Shown piece after piece: positions 1 through 11,563 of a stretch of 64,000 nucleotides of DNA. The DNA is from Geosiphon pyriformis (Eukaryota; Glomeromycota; Glomeromycetes; Archaeosporales; Geosiphonaceae): contig JAAOMT010000303.1 of the NCBI GenBank assembly GCA_016748015.1, positions 190,257 through 254,256 of the forward strand, written 5' to 3'. Each line of letters starts with the position of its first letter. The first letter of the stretch is position 1. The notes under the pieces are model-generated. The model had not been told where the DNA came from. It saw only the letters and a program-made list of their open reading frames with translations, and did not search any database. Position numbers and translations under genes: made by a program.

Positions 1-38
1 TTATATGCTAATATATTTTCTATATTCTACAAGTAACA
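1..38 (-). repeat. Element A 3' LTR, inner end only
   Basis: The terminal 38 bases match the inner end of element A's other LTR (which ends at 31396) and those of D (ending at 32490 and 41660). They finish in the LTR terminus agtaaca. The rest of the LTR lies outside the window. Confidence 0.8.
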
Positions 39-720
39 TTATTCTCTCTTTTTAATATTGAGCTCTGTCAAGATCTTCTAATTCTAATTTTTCATCCTTA
101 AGTATTTTTTGGACTTCTTTCTTAAGAATTATTTGTGTTATTTTGTTCTGTAATTCTTTAAATTGGGCATTGATTATTTTTTCCATTTGGTTAATGGTAA
201 TAGAATCTATTGCTGGATTGAATAAAATTTCTGGTCAGTCTTGAAATCTGATTTGTAATCGATAAATGGCTTGTGCTTATGTGGTTAAATTGTTCTTTTC
301 CACAAATTGTTCTAGTTGTTATAATATTTTTGGGTCGAATAATTGCTTTGTCTTATCTGTATATAAGTTCTGAATATTCAAGTGTTGTCCCAAGTAGAAA
401 TAACAAAAGTTTTTTGGAAATTCTTGTATCTATCACTTTCAAGTTTCTTTGGTCAATTCTTAATATATGGTAATATTTGTTGGCTTTTCTATTGCCAATT
501 TTATTTTTTGAATTATTTTGTTGATGGTGTTTTCTGGTTTCTTCTGTACTTTGTATTGGGGTATTTTTCTAATATCTTTGTATTAAATGGTTTATTAGTT
601 AATAGTAATTTCCATATTCTATTGTTGAATTAATTAAAAGAGTTGTTGTGTTAGTAAGTAAATATTGTTGGTAATTTCCATTTTTCTGATATTTCTATTA
701 TGTCTATTATATTTTTATAT
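39..720 (-). pseudogene. Element A 3' accessory ORF (ORF3) relic
   Basis: Downstream of integrase and directly before the 3' LTR. In one minus frame, with isolated stops, it reads a Gln/Asn/Lys-rich, probably helical protein (stretches such as KQLFDPKIL and QLEQFVEKNNLTT) ending LDRAQY just before the LTR. Position and partial similarity match the intact 221-aa ORF of element B at 11544-12209. No signal peptide or membrane segment is visible, so it does not look like an envelope protein. Function unknown. The coding start cannot be fixed because of stops. Confidence 0.55.
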
Positions 721-739
721 ATTTCTTTGGTCGATTAAT

Positions 740-2140
740 TTGATGTGTTTGTGTCAATGATAATGATTGGTTTTAGATCTTATGGAATTTTATCTGGTTG
801 AACTAGTATTCTTTGTATTTCTAATTGTAAAATATTATTGGTGGATGATAGTGCTATATGATAATATGATTTTAGTCAATTACTATATGCTGCTTTGGTT
901 AAAATTTTGTTGTTTAACCTTAATTTATAAGCTCTATTTTCTAGAATTTTTTCTATGTAAAATGGTTTGTCCCATTTGGGGTCAAATTTTCCATTCCATT
1001 GTTTTTCTACTTTGGTACAATATAAAAGTACTTTGTCTCCAATCTTGAATTTAACTAATTTATCTGGTATTTAGTTATTATGTCTTTTTTTTTGTTTTTC
1101 TTGTAACTTCTAGATGTTATTAGCTGCTTTTCGTCATTTGTTTTTTAGTGTTTCCATTAAGTTATATGTTTTTCTTAAAAATGTTCTTTGGAAATTTTCT
1201 TCTGTTATTGGTTTTGTTAAATATGTTTTGACTTCTATTTTCACTGGTAATGTTGCTGTTCTACTATATACTAATTCAAATAGTGTTGCTTGTGTAGTGT
1301 CTTGCTTCATTGTCTAATAAGTAAATAATACTAATGATATGAACAAATCTCATTTGTCTTGATTTTCTTGGCTAATTTTGGCAATTGCTTTGCACAATGT
1401 TCTATTGAATTTTTCAAATAATCTGTTGGTTTGTGGATAATATGGTGATGATAATAGTCTTTTGATTCCAAATCTTTGACTTAATTCTGCTAGTGTTTTG
1501 TTTACAAAGTGAGTTCCTTAATCTAATAGTAGTTTTTTTGAACATCTGTGTTGACAAATTAGATCTTGATAAATGAATTTGGCAATAAATTCTGCATCTA
1601 CTCTTTGAATTGCTTTTGCCTCTGGCCATTTAGTGAGATAATCTATGACTACTGTAATGTATTAATTGCTTTTACTGGTTATAGTTAAAAGTCTGACTAA
1701 GTTAATTTCAATATAATCAAATAATTGTCCTACTTTGATTGGTCTTAATAATTTACTAAGTCTTGTTCCTTTTCTTTTCTGACAAGTATCACAATTTTGA
1801 ACATATTGAATGATATTTGGATATATTGATAGCCAATAGTATTTTTTTTTGATTCTTTCCATGGTTGCTTTTTTGTGAAAATGTCCTGCTGTTAGATCTG
1901 AGTGTATGTTGAATAATATTGTCTTTTTCTCTGGTTTTGTAATTATTCTGGTTGGTTGATCTGAATTTCTTTTGTTCTTCCAGTAAAGTATATTTTAATG
2001 GTTGATAAAATATTTTGATTGTTGTTTTATGTTGTTTTGTTTCTTTTGAAATAATTTTTTCTTGAACTATTGTATATTTATATAGTGCTGGAGTTGTTAA
2101 TATTTTTGTGCATTCATCTTTTGTTATATTTTTGTTTTCA
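740..2140 (-). pseudogene. Element A integrase (pol C-terminal part), degenerate
   Basis: Ty3/gypsy integrase would insert element cDNA into the chromosome. Visible from the N-terminal side: an HHCC-type zinc region with HSDLTAGHFH and CDTCQKRKG; the catalytic core with EINLVRLL (first Asp replaced by Asn), LLLDxGTHF and an NRLFEKFNRTLCK block (third acidic position Glu); then a C-terminal segment KWDKPFYIEKIL equivalent to the GPF/Y module (Gly lost). At least five stops interrupt it, most at positions where sister copies have Gln or Trp. The same layout occurs in B and D. Confidence 0.75.
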
Positions 2141-2199
2141 ACTGTTTAAATTTTGTTATATTTTTGGGTTGAACTGTTCAGATTTGTTTTATTTGCAAC

Positions 2200-3440
2200 A
2201 AACCATTGGCATTTCCATTTTCTTTTCTTTTTTTATAGTGTACTATAAAAGTATATGATAAAAGTGCTATTTTCTATCTTATATGTTAATTATCTCCAAA
2301 TTTTTGCTTCTGGATTGAAGTCAATCCTTTGTGATCAATATATACATCAAACTTTTGACTCAAGTATTCTTTTTATTTTATGACTGCCCAATAGATTGCT
2401 AAATGTTCTAGTACTGGAATTCCATAGTTTCTTTCAGTTAGACTTAAGCTTCTGTTGGCATAAGCTACTAGGTGTTCTCGTCCATTTGGTTTTTTTTGAG
2501 ATAGTACAACTCCTAATGCTTGACCAGATGTATTAGTGATAATAATAAATGATTTGCTGTGGTCTGAATAGATTAATACTGGGACTTGAATGAGTTTTCT
2601 TTTTAGTATGTTAAAGACTTTTTGTTGGGTTTTAGTCCATTTATATTTGGTGTTCTTTGTTTAGAGTTGGTGTAATGATTGAGCTATTTTGAAAAAATCT
2701 TTGATAAAGTGGCAGTAGTATTCAGCAAATTCCAAGAATGCTTTTAATTTTATGAGATTATTTGGTACTGAAAAGTTTTTAACAATTTCAATCTTATCTG
2801 GATCTGTTTTGATACTATCTTTGCTTACAACATGTCCCAAAAACTTGAGTTCAGTTTTTCTAAAGAAACACTTAGTTGTATTTAATTTTAATCCAGCTCT
2901 TTTTAGTCTTTCAAATACTTGTTGAAAATGGTGCAAATAATCATCAAATGTTTTGGAGAACATGTTGGTGTTATCCAAATATACGACTATTGATTTTCAT
3001 AGTAGTCCAGTATAGACAATTTCCATTAATCATTGGAATGTGGCCAGTGCATTAGTTAAGCCAAATGGCATTATTTCAAATTCAAAATTCTCTTCTCTTG
3101 TGGTAAATGCTGTCTTTTCTTTATTTTCCGAATTCATGGCTACTTGTCAGTAATTATTATCTAGATTTAATGTTCAGAACCATTTCTTTCCTCCAAAAGC
3201 ATCAAATAATTTTTGAATCTATGAAGTTAGATAACTGTCTCCACAAGTTATATTATTGAGTTTTCTGTAATCCACACAAAAGTAGATTTTTCCATTTTTC
3301 TTCCAGATTAGTATCACTAATAACAACCATAGGCTTATTAATGGCTGAATTAGCCTGTTGTCAAGCATCTGATTGATTTCTTGATAAATGATTTCATGGC
3401 TGGCTAGTGGTACTCAGTATGCTTTTTATTTAATTGGCAT
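2200..3440 (-). pseudogene. Element A reverse transcriptase-RNase H, degenerate
   Basis: RT blocks are recognisable on the minus strand: the DLxxxYWQV region with AFTTxEENFEFEIMPFGL around 3.1 kb, the catalytic box read as YLDN (2.97 kb, Asp replaced by Asn), then FLGHVVSKDSIKTDPDKIE and the thumb/connection FSVPNNLIKLKAFL at 2661-2978. RNase H follows, with TNTSGQALGVVLSQK and HLAIYWAV-like blocks (2.56-2.37 kb). Multiple stops and frame changes. It sits between dUTPase and integrase, as in all sister copies. Confidence 0.75.
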
Positions 3441-4480
3441 CACATTTCCAGTCTTAATCTGGTATTGAATTATGTCAGTTCTGCCAAACTCATTTTTACT
3501 TACAAAAATGTCAGTGAAGTTGTTGAGTAACATTTTGAGTTGTATATGTTGAAGTGGGTCTAAATTTTTCATATTTATTTGTTTCAATTGTTCTGATTGG
3601 AGCAAATAACATTCATTCCATCTGTAGATGGTTTGTGATGTTATATCAACATATTTACACAGTTGTGAAAAGTCTGAAATGGTGTTTGATGGTTGGTCTT
3701 CGATTTTGGTGATTAAATATCCAATAATAGTTCCTTCTGGTATCTCTATGATATCTCCCATATTGTTGTAAATAGGAATTTTAATGTGACTGTAGTTCTT
3801 GGCTGGTATGTGTAGATTGACTAATCCAATCTTTTCTGATTCACAAAGTGTTGCTTCTGCTTCAAAAATCTGAATCTGATCCTTTACTTTTCTCTCTATG
3901 ACTACTATGTACTGATTATATGGTGGAATAGAAATTAATTAACAGGTGGAAATAATTTCTTTTTTGTCAACAATCTCTTTCTTTGCCATATTGACTGGTA
4001 TATCTATTCTACCTGTGGATCCAAATCCCTATATCTCTCTAGCTGTAATCCCTAATTTTTTTCTGTTTCTTACTAACACTAACTAAGCTATTTTCACCAG
4101 AAGGAGAAATATTGCCTGTGCTATCTTTTTGTTTGGCTCTATAATATAGGCCTTTTCTGAATTATTTTGTAGCATTACAATAATATTTTCTATATATTCT
4201 GTATCAATTATTCCTCCTCTGATGTTGATTTTTTTTTTGCTAAACTACTCCTAGATGCTAATTGAATTATTGTTGTTGCTAGAATTTCCAGGACTACTTT
4301 AAGATCAATGCAGATGTGTGAATATAGTTCCAGTTTGATGGCATCTTTTCTCAGATATTTCAGATCAAATCTTGCATCAGTATCATGTGTGCATTCTGGC
4401 ATGATACCATTATTATTATTGCTGAACCATTTAAGTTCTTGCTTCTTGGTGAGGTCAGAAAACATAATATATTGTTTGGA
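3441..4480 (-). pseudogene. Element A dUTPase domain plus downstream spacer, degenerate
   Basis: dUTPase hydrolyses dUTP to dUMP and so limits uracil in newly made DNA. On the minus strand, residues PECTHDTDARFDLKY (motif 1 region), SRSSLAKK (motif 2), a frameshifted motif 3 region around 4.2 kb and, further down, PNKKIAQAI-like and GFGSTGRIDIPVN (motif 5 at about 4.0 kb) keep family order. A non-enzymatic spacer at 3426-3761 links to RT, with IPEGTIIGYLITKIEDQPS. The long poly-T run near 4230 accompanies the frameshift. Homologous, better preserved domains lie in B, D and Y. Confidence 0.7.
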
Positions 4481-4639
4481 GTTTAAGTCTTAGTTTGAAT
4501 CATTGTTATTTTGGTTGCCATATTAGATGGAACTGGAACCAGTGTTTTTGTCATCCTTATTGTTAGAGTTTGAATTAAGATTGAAAATTAATTTCAATTC
4601 AGATGCACAGCTGCTGATTGGTTTTTCTTCTTCTGGAAT

Positions 4640-5660
4640 TGTGTAGATCATGCATGATAGTGGATTGTAAATAAGATTACACTCATTACAATATTGGAAG
4701 TCATATAAGATTAAGCAGTATTAATACAGTCAAGTATTTAACTGTTCTAAATGTTGTTCTTGCTCTTCTCTTGTTGGTGCCAAGCATTGGTAGTACTCAT
4801 AGAATTCTTCAGAATCATCTTCAATGTTGCCAAAAACATTAAACATTGGAACATATTTGAATTCTGGAAGGGTTAACAGATTGTTTTTAATTTCCAGCAA
4901 CTTGCTGATTGTAGCATCTTCTGCTTTTGCACTTGTCATTCTCCAAATCTTATGTTTGTCATGGGAATATTTTTCTAAATATCACAATGCTCTTTTTCAT
5001 GTATTGTCAATTGGAATGCCTTTATGTATCCAGTTATTGATTAAAATTGTGTATTGACATGTTTTATCATATGTCTTTTCTTTACTGGGAATGTTATTCC
5101 ACATCCTTTTATTAGACAAGATAGTTCTACAGATGAAACAAGATTTGTTATTCCATTTTTCTTATCTTTTTGGTTGTCTAAATCATTTTAAAACATATGG
5201 ATGGCAATAGTATTTTGTTGCCATTGTGTATTCCTTATTGTCATCACAGCATGTACTTATTGATGATAATTTTTTACTGTAATTGATACATATCAGTTTC
5301 AGTTGGCAATAGTTAGATAGTTGTGATAAAGTATAAGTATATAGACTATAAGTGATAGTTGGTGTTGATTCTTCTTTCTTTTTTTTCCCTTTTTGCTTAT
5401 TATTATTATTTTTTTACTCCCAATTTGGTGGTAGTTCATTATGGTTACTGTCATTCCATAATGTTTGATTGATGTTTCAGATAAGTTTTTCTTTTTGTTT
5501 TTTCTTTCTGCTGTTGTTCCAAGTCAAAATCAGTGGTAACTTGTTGTGGTCTTCATTGGCCCAAGAAACTTGGTAAGCTTTTCAGCTAGGTTTTTTTTTT
5601 CATTATCGAACTTGATAAGTAGTATTAATGTATTAGTACTGGGTTTGAAATGATTACACA
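4640..5660 (-). pseudogene. Element A Cys-rich linker between protease and dUTPase
   Basis: Two cysteine clusters are readable on the minus strand: an N-terminal one (5290-5050) with KKLSSI, YYCHP and SCFICRTILSNKRMWNNIP, and one nearer dUTPase (4740-4640) with KYCLILYDFQYCNECNLIY. Sister copies D and Y show the same pattern with CxxC pairs intact, suggesting zinc-ribbon-like folds. The sequence between them (4730-4939) is acidic and conserved as YQCLAPTREEQEQ. Function unknown. Several stops. Confidence 0.5.
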
Positions 5661-5739
5661 TTGCTGGTACTCATGTGTGTTATCTATTCTGACTGAATTG
5701 CAACTTCTGGGTAGTCCAGTCAAGTATTGCATTTGTTTT

Positions 5740-6080
5740 GGACAGCCAATCATTACCAACAAGTGCTTAGTATTAAGTGGCTTCCATAACTAATATCTTG
5801 ATTAGTATAATAAGAACATTGACTTTGATAAGTAAGTTATCTATCTCACTAATTGGAGTCTTGGTAACTCCATAAGCTGTAATTATCTTTGTGCTGGCAG
5901 TTCAATCAACTTGATAACCTAATTGGTCCATAAGTTGTCTTGTGATAATGTTACTAGCTGATTCACTATCTAAGATCAGTTTGATAAAGTAGCCATTAAT
6001 TTTGGCATTGGTATACATTGCAGTAATGGGTTTTTCTTTGAGTGCAGCTCTATTGAACAAAGAAATTTCTGATGATTCTT
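5740..6080 (-). pseudogene. Element A aspartic protease, degenerate
   Basis: Retropepsin-type protease, which would cut the Gag-Pol polyprotein. The minus strand reads FIKLILDSESASNIITRQLMDQLGYQVD; the catalytic triad LDSG has become LDSE. It is followed by TPISEIDNLLIKV and a block resembling GNDWLSKTNAxLDW (about 5.72 kb). In sister copies the same site reads DSG (B), DSR (D), NNR (Y) and DSE (X), so almost every copy has lost the third residue by a G-to-A change. Confidence 0.65.
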
Positions 6081-6298
6081 TGATTTCAAAGAGAAATATA
6101 GCTGCAAATGACTTGTTTTCTATAATGGTGGCTGGTAAAATATTGTTGGTAGGTGTTTGGTTGTGGTTGGTTTCCTGGTTATTGGATGAAATGTCTTCTA
6201 AGATTACTAAAAGGCTTAAATAGTGTTGAGAATTTGGGTTTTGGGTATACCCAGTGCCTGAATTCTACTGTTGAGATCCTAATTGTTGAGTTAAAGAA

Positions 6299-7340
6299 CT
6301 AAGAATTGGTTGATAGACTACCATTGCCAATCTCCAGTTTTGTTGTATTATTCTTGGTCTTTGGATTCTGTTTTGAAATAAGTTTTGTGGTGGTGTTTGA
6401 GTTTGTTAAGGCTGATATATTACTTGTGGTTGTGGTTAATATATTATGGGTGCTGGAGTCTGATATATTGGCAGTTGATATATTGGTTGTTGTATTATTG
6501 ATAGGTAATTCTGATGATACAGTTTTGGATTTAATTGATAATTCAGAGTTTGAAACTGGCAATCAAAATTTTGATACTGATTTTCTAATCATTAGTTATT
6601 TAAACGACAGCAACAGTCAATTTGTAAGTGTTCTTATTTTCCACAATAGTGGCAATTATGTGTTTCCTGTTGTCACTGTTGATTGGTCGAGAATGAGAGA
6701 TATAATTGATTTTGGAAACAATTTGTGTTTCCTGAATTATTGCATCATTAAAATGGCTGATAAATTGTGTAATTGTTAGCTAAATATCTCTTTAATTTCT
6801 GGTTTATTGAATTATTGAATTGTTTTAGCTTGGAATTTAAGTCAAATGATCTGTTTATTACTAAATTTATGGCTTGGATGTGATTGGCTTTGAGTTTAGC
6901 TGTTTCAAAATCTCTGGTGTTTGTAACAGTGGCTTGAAGGTCTGTTAGATGCAATAGACATAAGTGTTGGAAGATGCTACTACATAGGCCTTTAATAAAT
7001 TGGTTTAAGATTTATGGTACTGTGAAATAATCAGCCTGTATTGCCTGAATTTAGTGCAGATTTCTGTGAAAGCATTCCAAGTAAGTAGTGACTGCTTCAG
7101 TTTCTTCTTGCTTAATAGTAGTGAAAATGTTGGCTAAGCAGTTAATACTGTTTTTATTGCTAAAATATTGTAGAAACACAAGATTGAATGCATTGAAATC
7201 TTGGGGTTTGTTAACCAAGCTTTGATACCATAAGTTGGCAGTATTCTGGAGAAAATATGAAATGGCTTGTATGGCTCTGAAATTATTCTATCCATTGGCT
7301 GTGATGGCTTTTTCAATATTATTTAGCCACATCTGGATAT
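6299..7340 (-). pseudogene. Element A gag, C-terminal two thirds, cut by element X
   Basis: Minus-strand retrotransposon Gag (Retrotrans_gag-like capsid): WLNNIEKAITANGWNN, FLQNTANLWYQSLVNK, FLQYFSNKNSIN and FTTIKQEETEAVTTYL. It continues into KLKQFNNSINQKLKRYLANN (6748-6954) and a CCHC knuckle read as CHYCGK-EHLQIDC near 6.62-6.66 kb with one stop inside. A Ser/Thr/Asn-rich linker (6299-6562) leads to protease. The reading continues upstream at 29452 (FTGKKNN), showing the two parts were once contiguous. Confidence 0.75.
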
Positions 7341-8107
7341 TGTTACTTATAAAATATAGAAAGTATATTAGCACATAAATTAGTCAATCAGAGGTAGACA
7401 TAGTAAATATGGAATTTCAGAATTCCTCTCAAGAGGAATCATAGAATTCCAGAAATTTCAGGATTCTTATACAAGGAATTGCAGAATTCCTGGTGTGAAA
7501 AATTGAGGAATTGAGGAATCTTAATTATGTATATATAGTGGTAGCATTAGAAGTAGAAAAGACAGATCTCTCAGTTTAGATTTTATCTAAGCAACCTTCT
7601 TTATTACAAATATCAAATAAATAACTATTCACTATCTCAAATTTACTTTTCACTATTAATACTTCATGTTAATAGTAATTGATACTTAACCACACTAAAA
7701 CAATAGCTCTTGATCACAGCTATTAACAGAATACTAATCTTTATTGTCTTGGCTTATTTCTTTTATTTTCTTTTATTTTTTTTGATTTTCTTTTGTTATT
7801 TCTTTTTGTTTTACTAATTGATTAAAGATTAAATACTGAATTATTGATGTCACAGATAGCCTGATAAAAGACCCAGAAATAAGAATAGAATTATATAGAT
7901 ATTAACAGATAGCTTACCAGAAAAACACAACTGCCAGATTAAACCAGCCACCATACTGAAAACAGAAATTGGAAAAACAACTTGAGGAATCAACCAAAAC
8001 CTTCAGATTCATAACACTTTTAGAAATCAACATTATTATATCATTAATTGAGCATCAAGTTACTAATTTGTTATTTGCTTTAAGATCCCAAATAATTATC
8101 TGTAATA
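7341..8107 (+). repeat. Element X 5' LTR (767 bp)
   Basis: Begins tgttacttata and ends ctgtaata (ctgtaaca with C to T). It is homologous to the LTRs at 23005-23798 (Y, plus) and, in reverse, 30520-31396 (A), 31637-32490 and 40815-41660 (D). The first third (U3) holds imperfect repeats built on gaattcc/ggaattc. A TATA-like tatatatag lies near 7530-7537, followed by the conserved block aagacagatctctcagtttag. Confidence 0.85.
7380..7540 (+). promoter_or_regulatory. LTR U3 control region: HSE-like units and TATA box
   Basis: Bases 7447-7459 read TTC-ca-GAA-at-TTC, a three-unit match to the heat-shock-element rule (alternating TTC/GAA every 5 bp). Related TTCnnGAA pairs recur in the U3 of D's LTRs. 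A TATA-like box follows at about 7530. Regulatory function is inferred from position and pattern only; the AT-rich repeats could give such matches by chance. Confidence 0.4.
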
Positions 8108-8135
8108 TTTGATGCTTCCTATGAGGTATAATTCT
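8108..8135 (+). other. Element X primer-binding-site region
   Basis: Immediately after the LTR comes tttgatgcttcct, matching tttggtgctytctgtga in sister copies (Y at 23799, A and D in reverse at about 30505-30519 and 40800-40814). Position and the leading TGG suggest a tRNA primer whose 3' end is close to AGAGAGCACCA. The tRNA was not identified. Confidence 0.5.
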
Positions 8136-8169
8136 ACAGAAAACCAGTACCAACAGCAATCATCCAAAA

Positions 8170-9900
8170 GTGACAGAATTAGAAATAATAGGGACAAACC
8201 ATTTAGGATGCACTAAATTCTTATTTTAACAGTACAGCTAACAATTAGACTTAACCAACAACTATTATTCAGTGGAATCAGCTTTCAACTTTTACATCAA
8301 CAAAAGAATCACAGATTTTTTGGAGAGACTAGTTGACATTAAATCAGCAAGAGAAAATTTCTATACAAAATTAATTCAATACACTAGCTTACCATAAAAT
8401 CACAGTTTTGCACCAATTATTAGAGAAATTAATCAAGAAATTAAAAGATACATTCAACAACAATTCCTCATTACTTATGCAGATAAGAGTAAAAAAAAGT
8501 TACAAACACCAGCAGCAACTTCAAAAAAAATATAATTACCAACATAGAAGAAACAAAAAATTAAATTTCCACTATATTCATTATATTATCACACACCTGA
8601 AAGTACTATCAATATTGCATTAGCAGGCACATTCACATTAAACATGACATCAACATTTGGATGACTTCCATTTCAAAATAAACAAAAAAAAGCAGAATTA
8701 TTAGGAACTTATGGCAATTATTTTGAAGAATTTAAATCATGATTACTGACATCATTAAGATTTTGATCACCACTATCTTCACCAGATTTTGAAACCATGA
8801 ATTCTTGGAAAGTAATGGAATCTGAAAAAAAAAAAAATGAGAATCAAGAATTTAATTACCAAAACCTGATCCCAAAAAATCTGGAAAATCAAACCCCAAA
8901 TATTCAAACTCCAGAACATTAAAACAATTCAAACTCTGATATAATTAATTAATAACACTTACTTTTAGCAATCATAATCATTCAACCACTGATTGAATTA
9001 ATTGCTGAACTGATTCAACAGCCATAAACACTATCTTAGCAACAACCACAACAATTATTTCAACAACCACTACTGCAACAACAACAAGTTATAGCACCAA
9101 TGACATATGTTCTTATCACCAAATTAGAAAAATTTACAGACAAAAAAAATAATGTTTAAGTTTGGCTCAATGATGTTACCAAAGCAATTATTGCTAATAA
9201 TTGGAACAATGCCAGAGCTCTACAGACCATTTTATACTTTTTGCAAGATACTGCCAATTCATGGTATCAAAGCTTAATCAACAAATCTGTCATCTTCGAC
9301 ATGTTTAAAACAGAGTTTTTGAGATATTTTAGCAACCATAATAGTATTAACTGCTTAACCAATACTTTCACTACCATTAAACAAGGGGAAACTGAAACAG
9401 TCACTACTTACTTAGGATGCTTCCATAGAAATTTGTGCCAAATACAAGTAATTGACATGAATTACTTTACAGTGTCACAGATTCTGAACCAGTTCATCTG
9501 TAAACTACACAATAGCTTTTTCCAATGCATATATCCAATGCACTTGCAAACTCTTTAAAATACAGTTACCAATACATAAGATTTCAAATTTGTTGAACTC
9601 AAAGCCAACCATATCCAAGCCATAAATCTAGTAATGAATAGATCATTTGACTTGGATTCCAAATTGAAGCAATTTTGAGAGTCAATTAATTAGAAATTAG
9701 AGAGAATACTTAGCTAACAACAATTAGGCAGTTTATCAACCTCCACAACAACACAATAATCAAGAAAACTCCAATTATTTCTAAAATCAACCATATTTAT
9801 TATCATTGACCAATCAACAATAGCAACAAGAAACACATAATTGTTACTATTGTGAGAAATAAAGACACTTACAAATTGATTGCTACTATTGCTTAAATAA
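8170..9900 (+). pseudogene. Element X gag, degenerate
   Basis: Plus-strand Gag homologous to A, D and Y. The N-terminal part corresponds to the AESEIIGTN region of sisters (8173 onwards, the initiating codon reads GTG). The capsid core spans 9150-9560 (FLQDTANSWYQSLINKS, FTTIKQGETETVTTYLG), followed by the KANHIQAINL region and a CCHC knuckle read CYYCEK-RHLQIDC at about 9.85-9.89 kb. A Gln-rich stretch of CAA repeats lies at 9040-9090. Multiple stops. Confidence 0.7.
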
Positions 9901-10549
9901 CCAATAATTGGGAAATCAATATCAAAATCCGATTGCCAGTTTCAAACTTTGAGTTACCAACTAAACCCAGAATCATATCATCAGAATTACTTACTAATAA
10001 TGCAGTAACTGATATATCAACCACCAATATATTAGACTTCGACATCTATAATATCAACTGTAGTCACAAGTAATATATTAGCCTTAACCAACTCAAACAC
10101 CACCACAAAACTTACCTTAAAATAGAACCTAAAGGCCAAGAATAACACAACAAAACTGGAGATTAGCAATGGTAATTCATCAACTAATCTCCAGTTCATC
10201 CACTCAACAATCAGGATCATGCCAGTGGAGTTCAGGAACTGGATACACCCAAAACCTGAATTTTTAACACTATTTAAGGCTTCTAGTAACTCCAGAAGAC
10301 ACTTTATCTAATAATGTGGAAACCAACCAAACACAACCACTTACCAGCAATATATCTCTAGCCACTGTTACCAATAACAAATTACTAGCAGCAATCTTCT
10401 CATTTAAACTCGAGGAACCATCATCCATGTTCTTATTTAGTACATGCTCGAAGAAAAACCAATTACTGTCATGTACACTGATGCTAAAGTTGATGGCTAC
10501 CTCATCAAATTCATATTAGATAGTGAGTCAGCAAACAGCATTATCACAT
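9901..10549 (+). pseudogene. Element X gag-protease linker and start of protease, cut by element B
   Basis: After the knuckle comes a Ser/Thr/Asn-rich linker, then NKLLAAIFSFKLEEP (10.38 kb) and the protease start IKFILDSESANSIIT at 10508-10549. The triad DSG is read as DSE. The reading resumes at 20532 with QLMNQLNRQVN, so B interrupts the gene between Thr and the following Lys/Gln of the conserved IITxQLM block. Confidence 0.7.
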
Positions 10550-11563
10550 TGTTACTAGAGGTTTTTGGTCTCTTTTCTTGAATGTTGTAAATGTCTGTTG
10601 GTTGCAAATTCACATTTTCTAGAAGTAGTTGAACCTCTAATAACTGAATTTATCTTCAAATTATCTTCTATAATTTGAACTTGCTGGGCTTATAAGTGGA
10701 ATGGCCAATTCCTTGCCAGTTACTTTATGTAGTTACATTGTAGTAAATGTCAACTCTTTTCCAGGAATTGCTCATCTGGAAGCTCACTAAAAATGTGTAG
10801 TTACTTTGCTGTGAAAGTCAACTCTTCTACAGGAATCTCGTCTGTAGACTACCCTAATGATTATAATAAGAAAATAAAAGAAATGTAAAAGAAATGTAAA
10901 AGAAATTGAATTCTGTCAAGGAAAACGTTTTCTATCCAGGCCTGAAGTTACTAACAGTTTTACTGAAATTGGTAGCTAATCAATTTTAAAACGTTAGTTG
11001 GGTTTTGGGAATTTTTCAAGTGCAATAATTAAAGAATTTGGTTTTTCAAATTATTTGGTATTTATTTCTTTTTGTGTATGTAGGAATGGTTTTAAGTAAT
11101 AAATCTAAAGTAAGATATATTTTCTTGAAGAGAAAAGCTCTTTTTTTATACAACTTGTTATAGTACTAGTCTATGAACTTGCACTTTTTCTCTTTGCTCA
11201 AATTTCGGTAAACTAAAGATATATTTTGATGAACTACAAGTTATTTTGCTGAACTATTGATTAATTTGGGTGAACTATTCATAATTTCGGCGAATTTCTA
11301 TAAATTTCGACGAATTTCTTATAAATTTCGGCGAATTTCTGTAAATTTCAGTGAATTTTAGAATGTTACAAAGTTCAGAGTATTGTCTAATTTAATCATC
11401 TTACTTTCTGTTATACTAATTAGATTATTTTAATTGAATCGTAATATGTGATAATTGATTAAATAATAAATGATAATTTGAAATGATATTAATATACTAA
11501 TTAATTATAGGAATTATAAGAGTAATTTCATGCTAATTAATAGCTAAAATTCTACTGGTAACA
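10550..11563 (-). repeat. Element B 3' LTR (1014 bp)
   Basis: Near-identical to 19518-20531. Starts tgttactagagg and ends actggtaaca on the plus strand. Contains the stop codon and last codons of ORF3 (11544-11563) and a four-unit array around AAATTTCGGCGAATTT at 11281-11360. Confidence 0.93.
11281..11360. repeat. Four-unit palindromic array in B 3' LTR
   Basis: About 20-bp units with core aaatttcggcgaattt (nearly its own reverse complement), the later ones altered to tcgacg and tcagtg. The same array lies at 20250-20327 in the other LTR. It keeps CpG sites in an otherwise CpG-poor element. Candidate binding or structural element of the LTR; function unknown. Confidence 0.7.

Larger units (their letters stand above)
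1..7340 (-). mobile_element. Element A (Ty3/gypsy with dUTPase), 3' main segment
   Basis: Minus-strand LTR retrotransposon. Read from high to low coordinate it shows gag (7.3-6.6 kb), protease (6.06-5.74 kb), Cys-rich segments (5.3-4.65 kb), dUTPase (4.47-3.95 kb), RT-RNase H (3.4-2.3 kb), integrase (2.14-0.74 kb), a 3' accessory ORF and the end of the 3' LTR (1-38). Every frame carries stops, so the copy is dead. Its gag is cut at 7340 by element X; the missing 5' part (gag start, PBS, 5' LTR) lies at 29452-31396. Bases 7337-7340 (atat) and 29452-29455 (gtat) are the likely target duplication of X, differing by one G-to-A change. Confidence 0.85.
7341..10549 (+). mobile_element. Element X (Ty3/gypsy with dUTPase), 5' segment
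   Basis: Plus-strand element inserted into gag of element A. This segment has the 5' LTR (7341-8107), PBS-like sequence, gag (about 8.17-9.9 kb) and the start of protease, where element B is inserted after 10549. X resumes at 20532 and its 3' LTR tail ends at 29451. The 4-bp duplications support both insertion events. Confidence 0.85.

Noticed and set aside
273-1317. Several plus-strand ORFs at the left edge with apparent hydrophobic, membrane-like sequence
   Set aside because: Antisense shadows of integrase and ORF3; the Phe/Leu richness arises from the complement of Lys/Gln/Asn codons.
6306-6779. 157-codon plus-strand ORF rich in Val/Leu
   Set aside because: It is the antisense of the gag-protease linker and knuckle region of element A; the minus strand gives the homologous protein.
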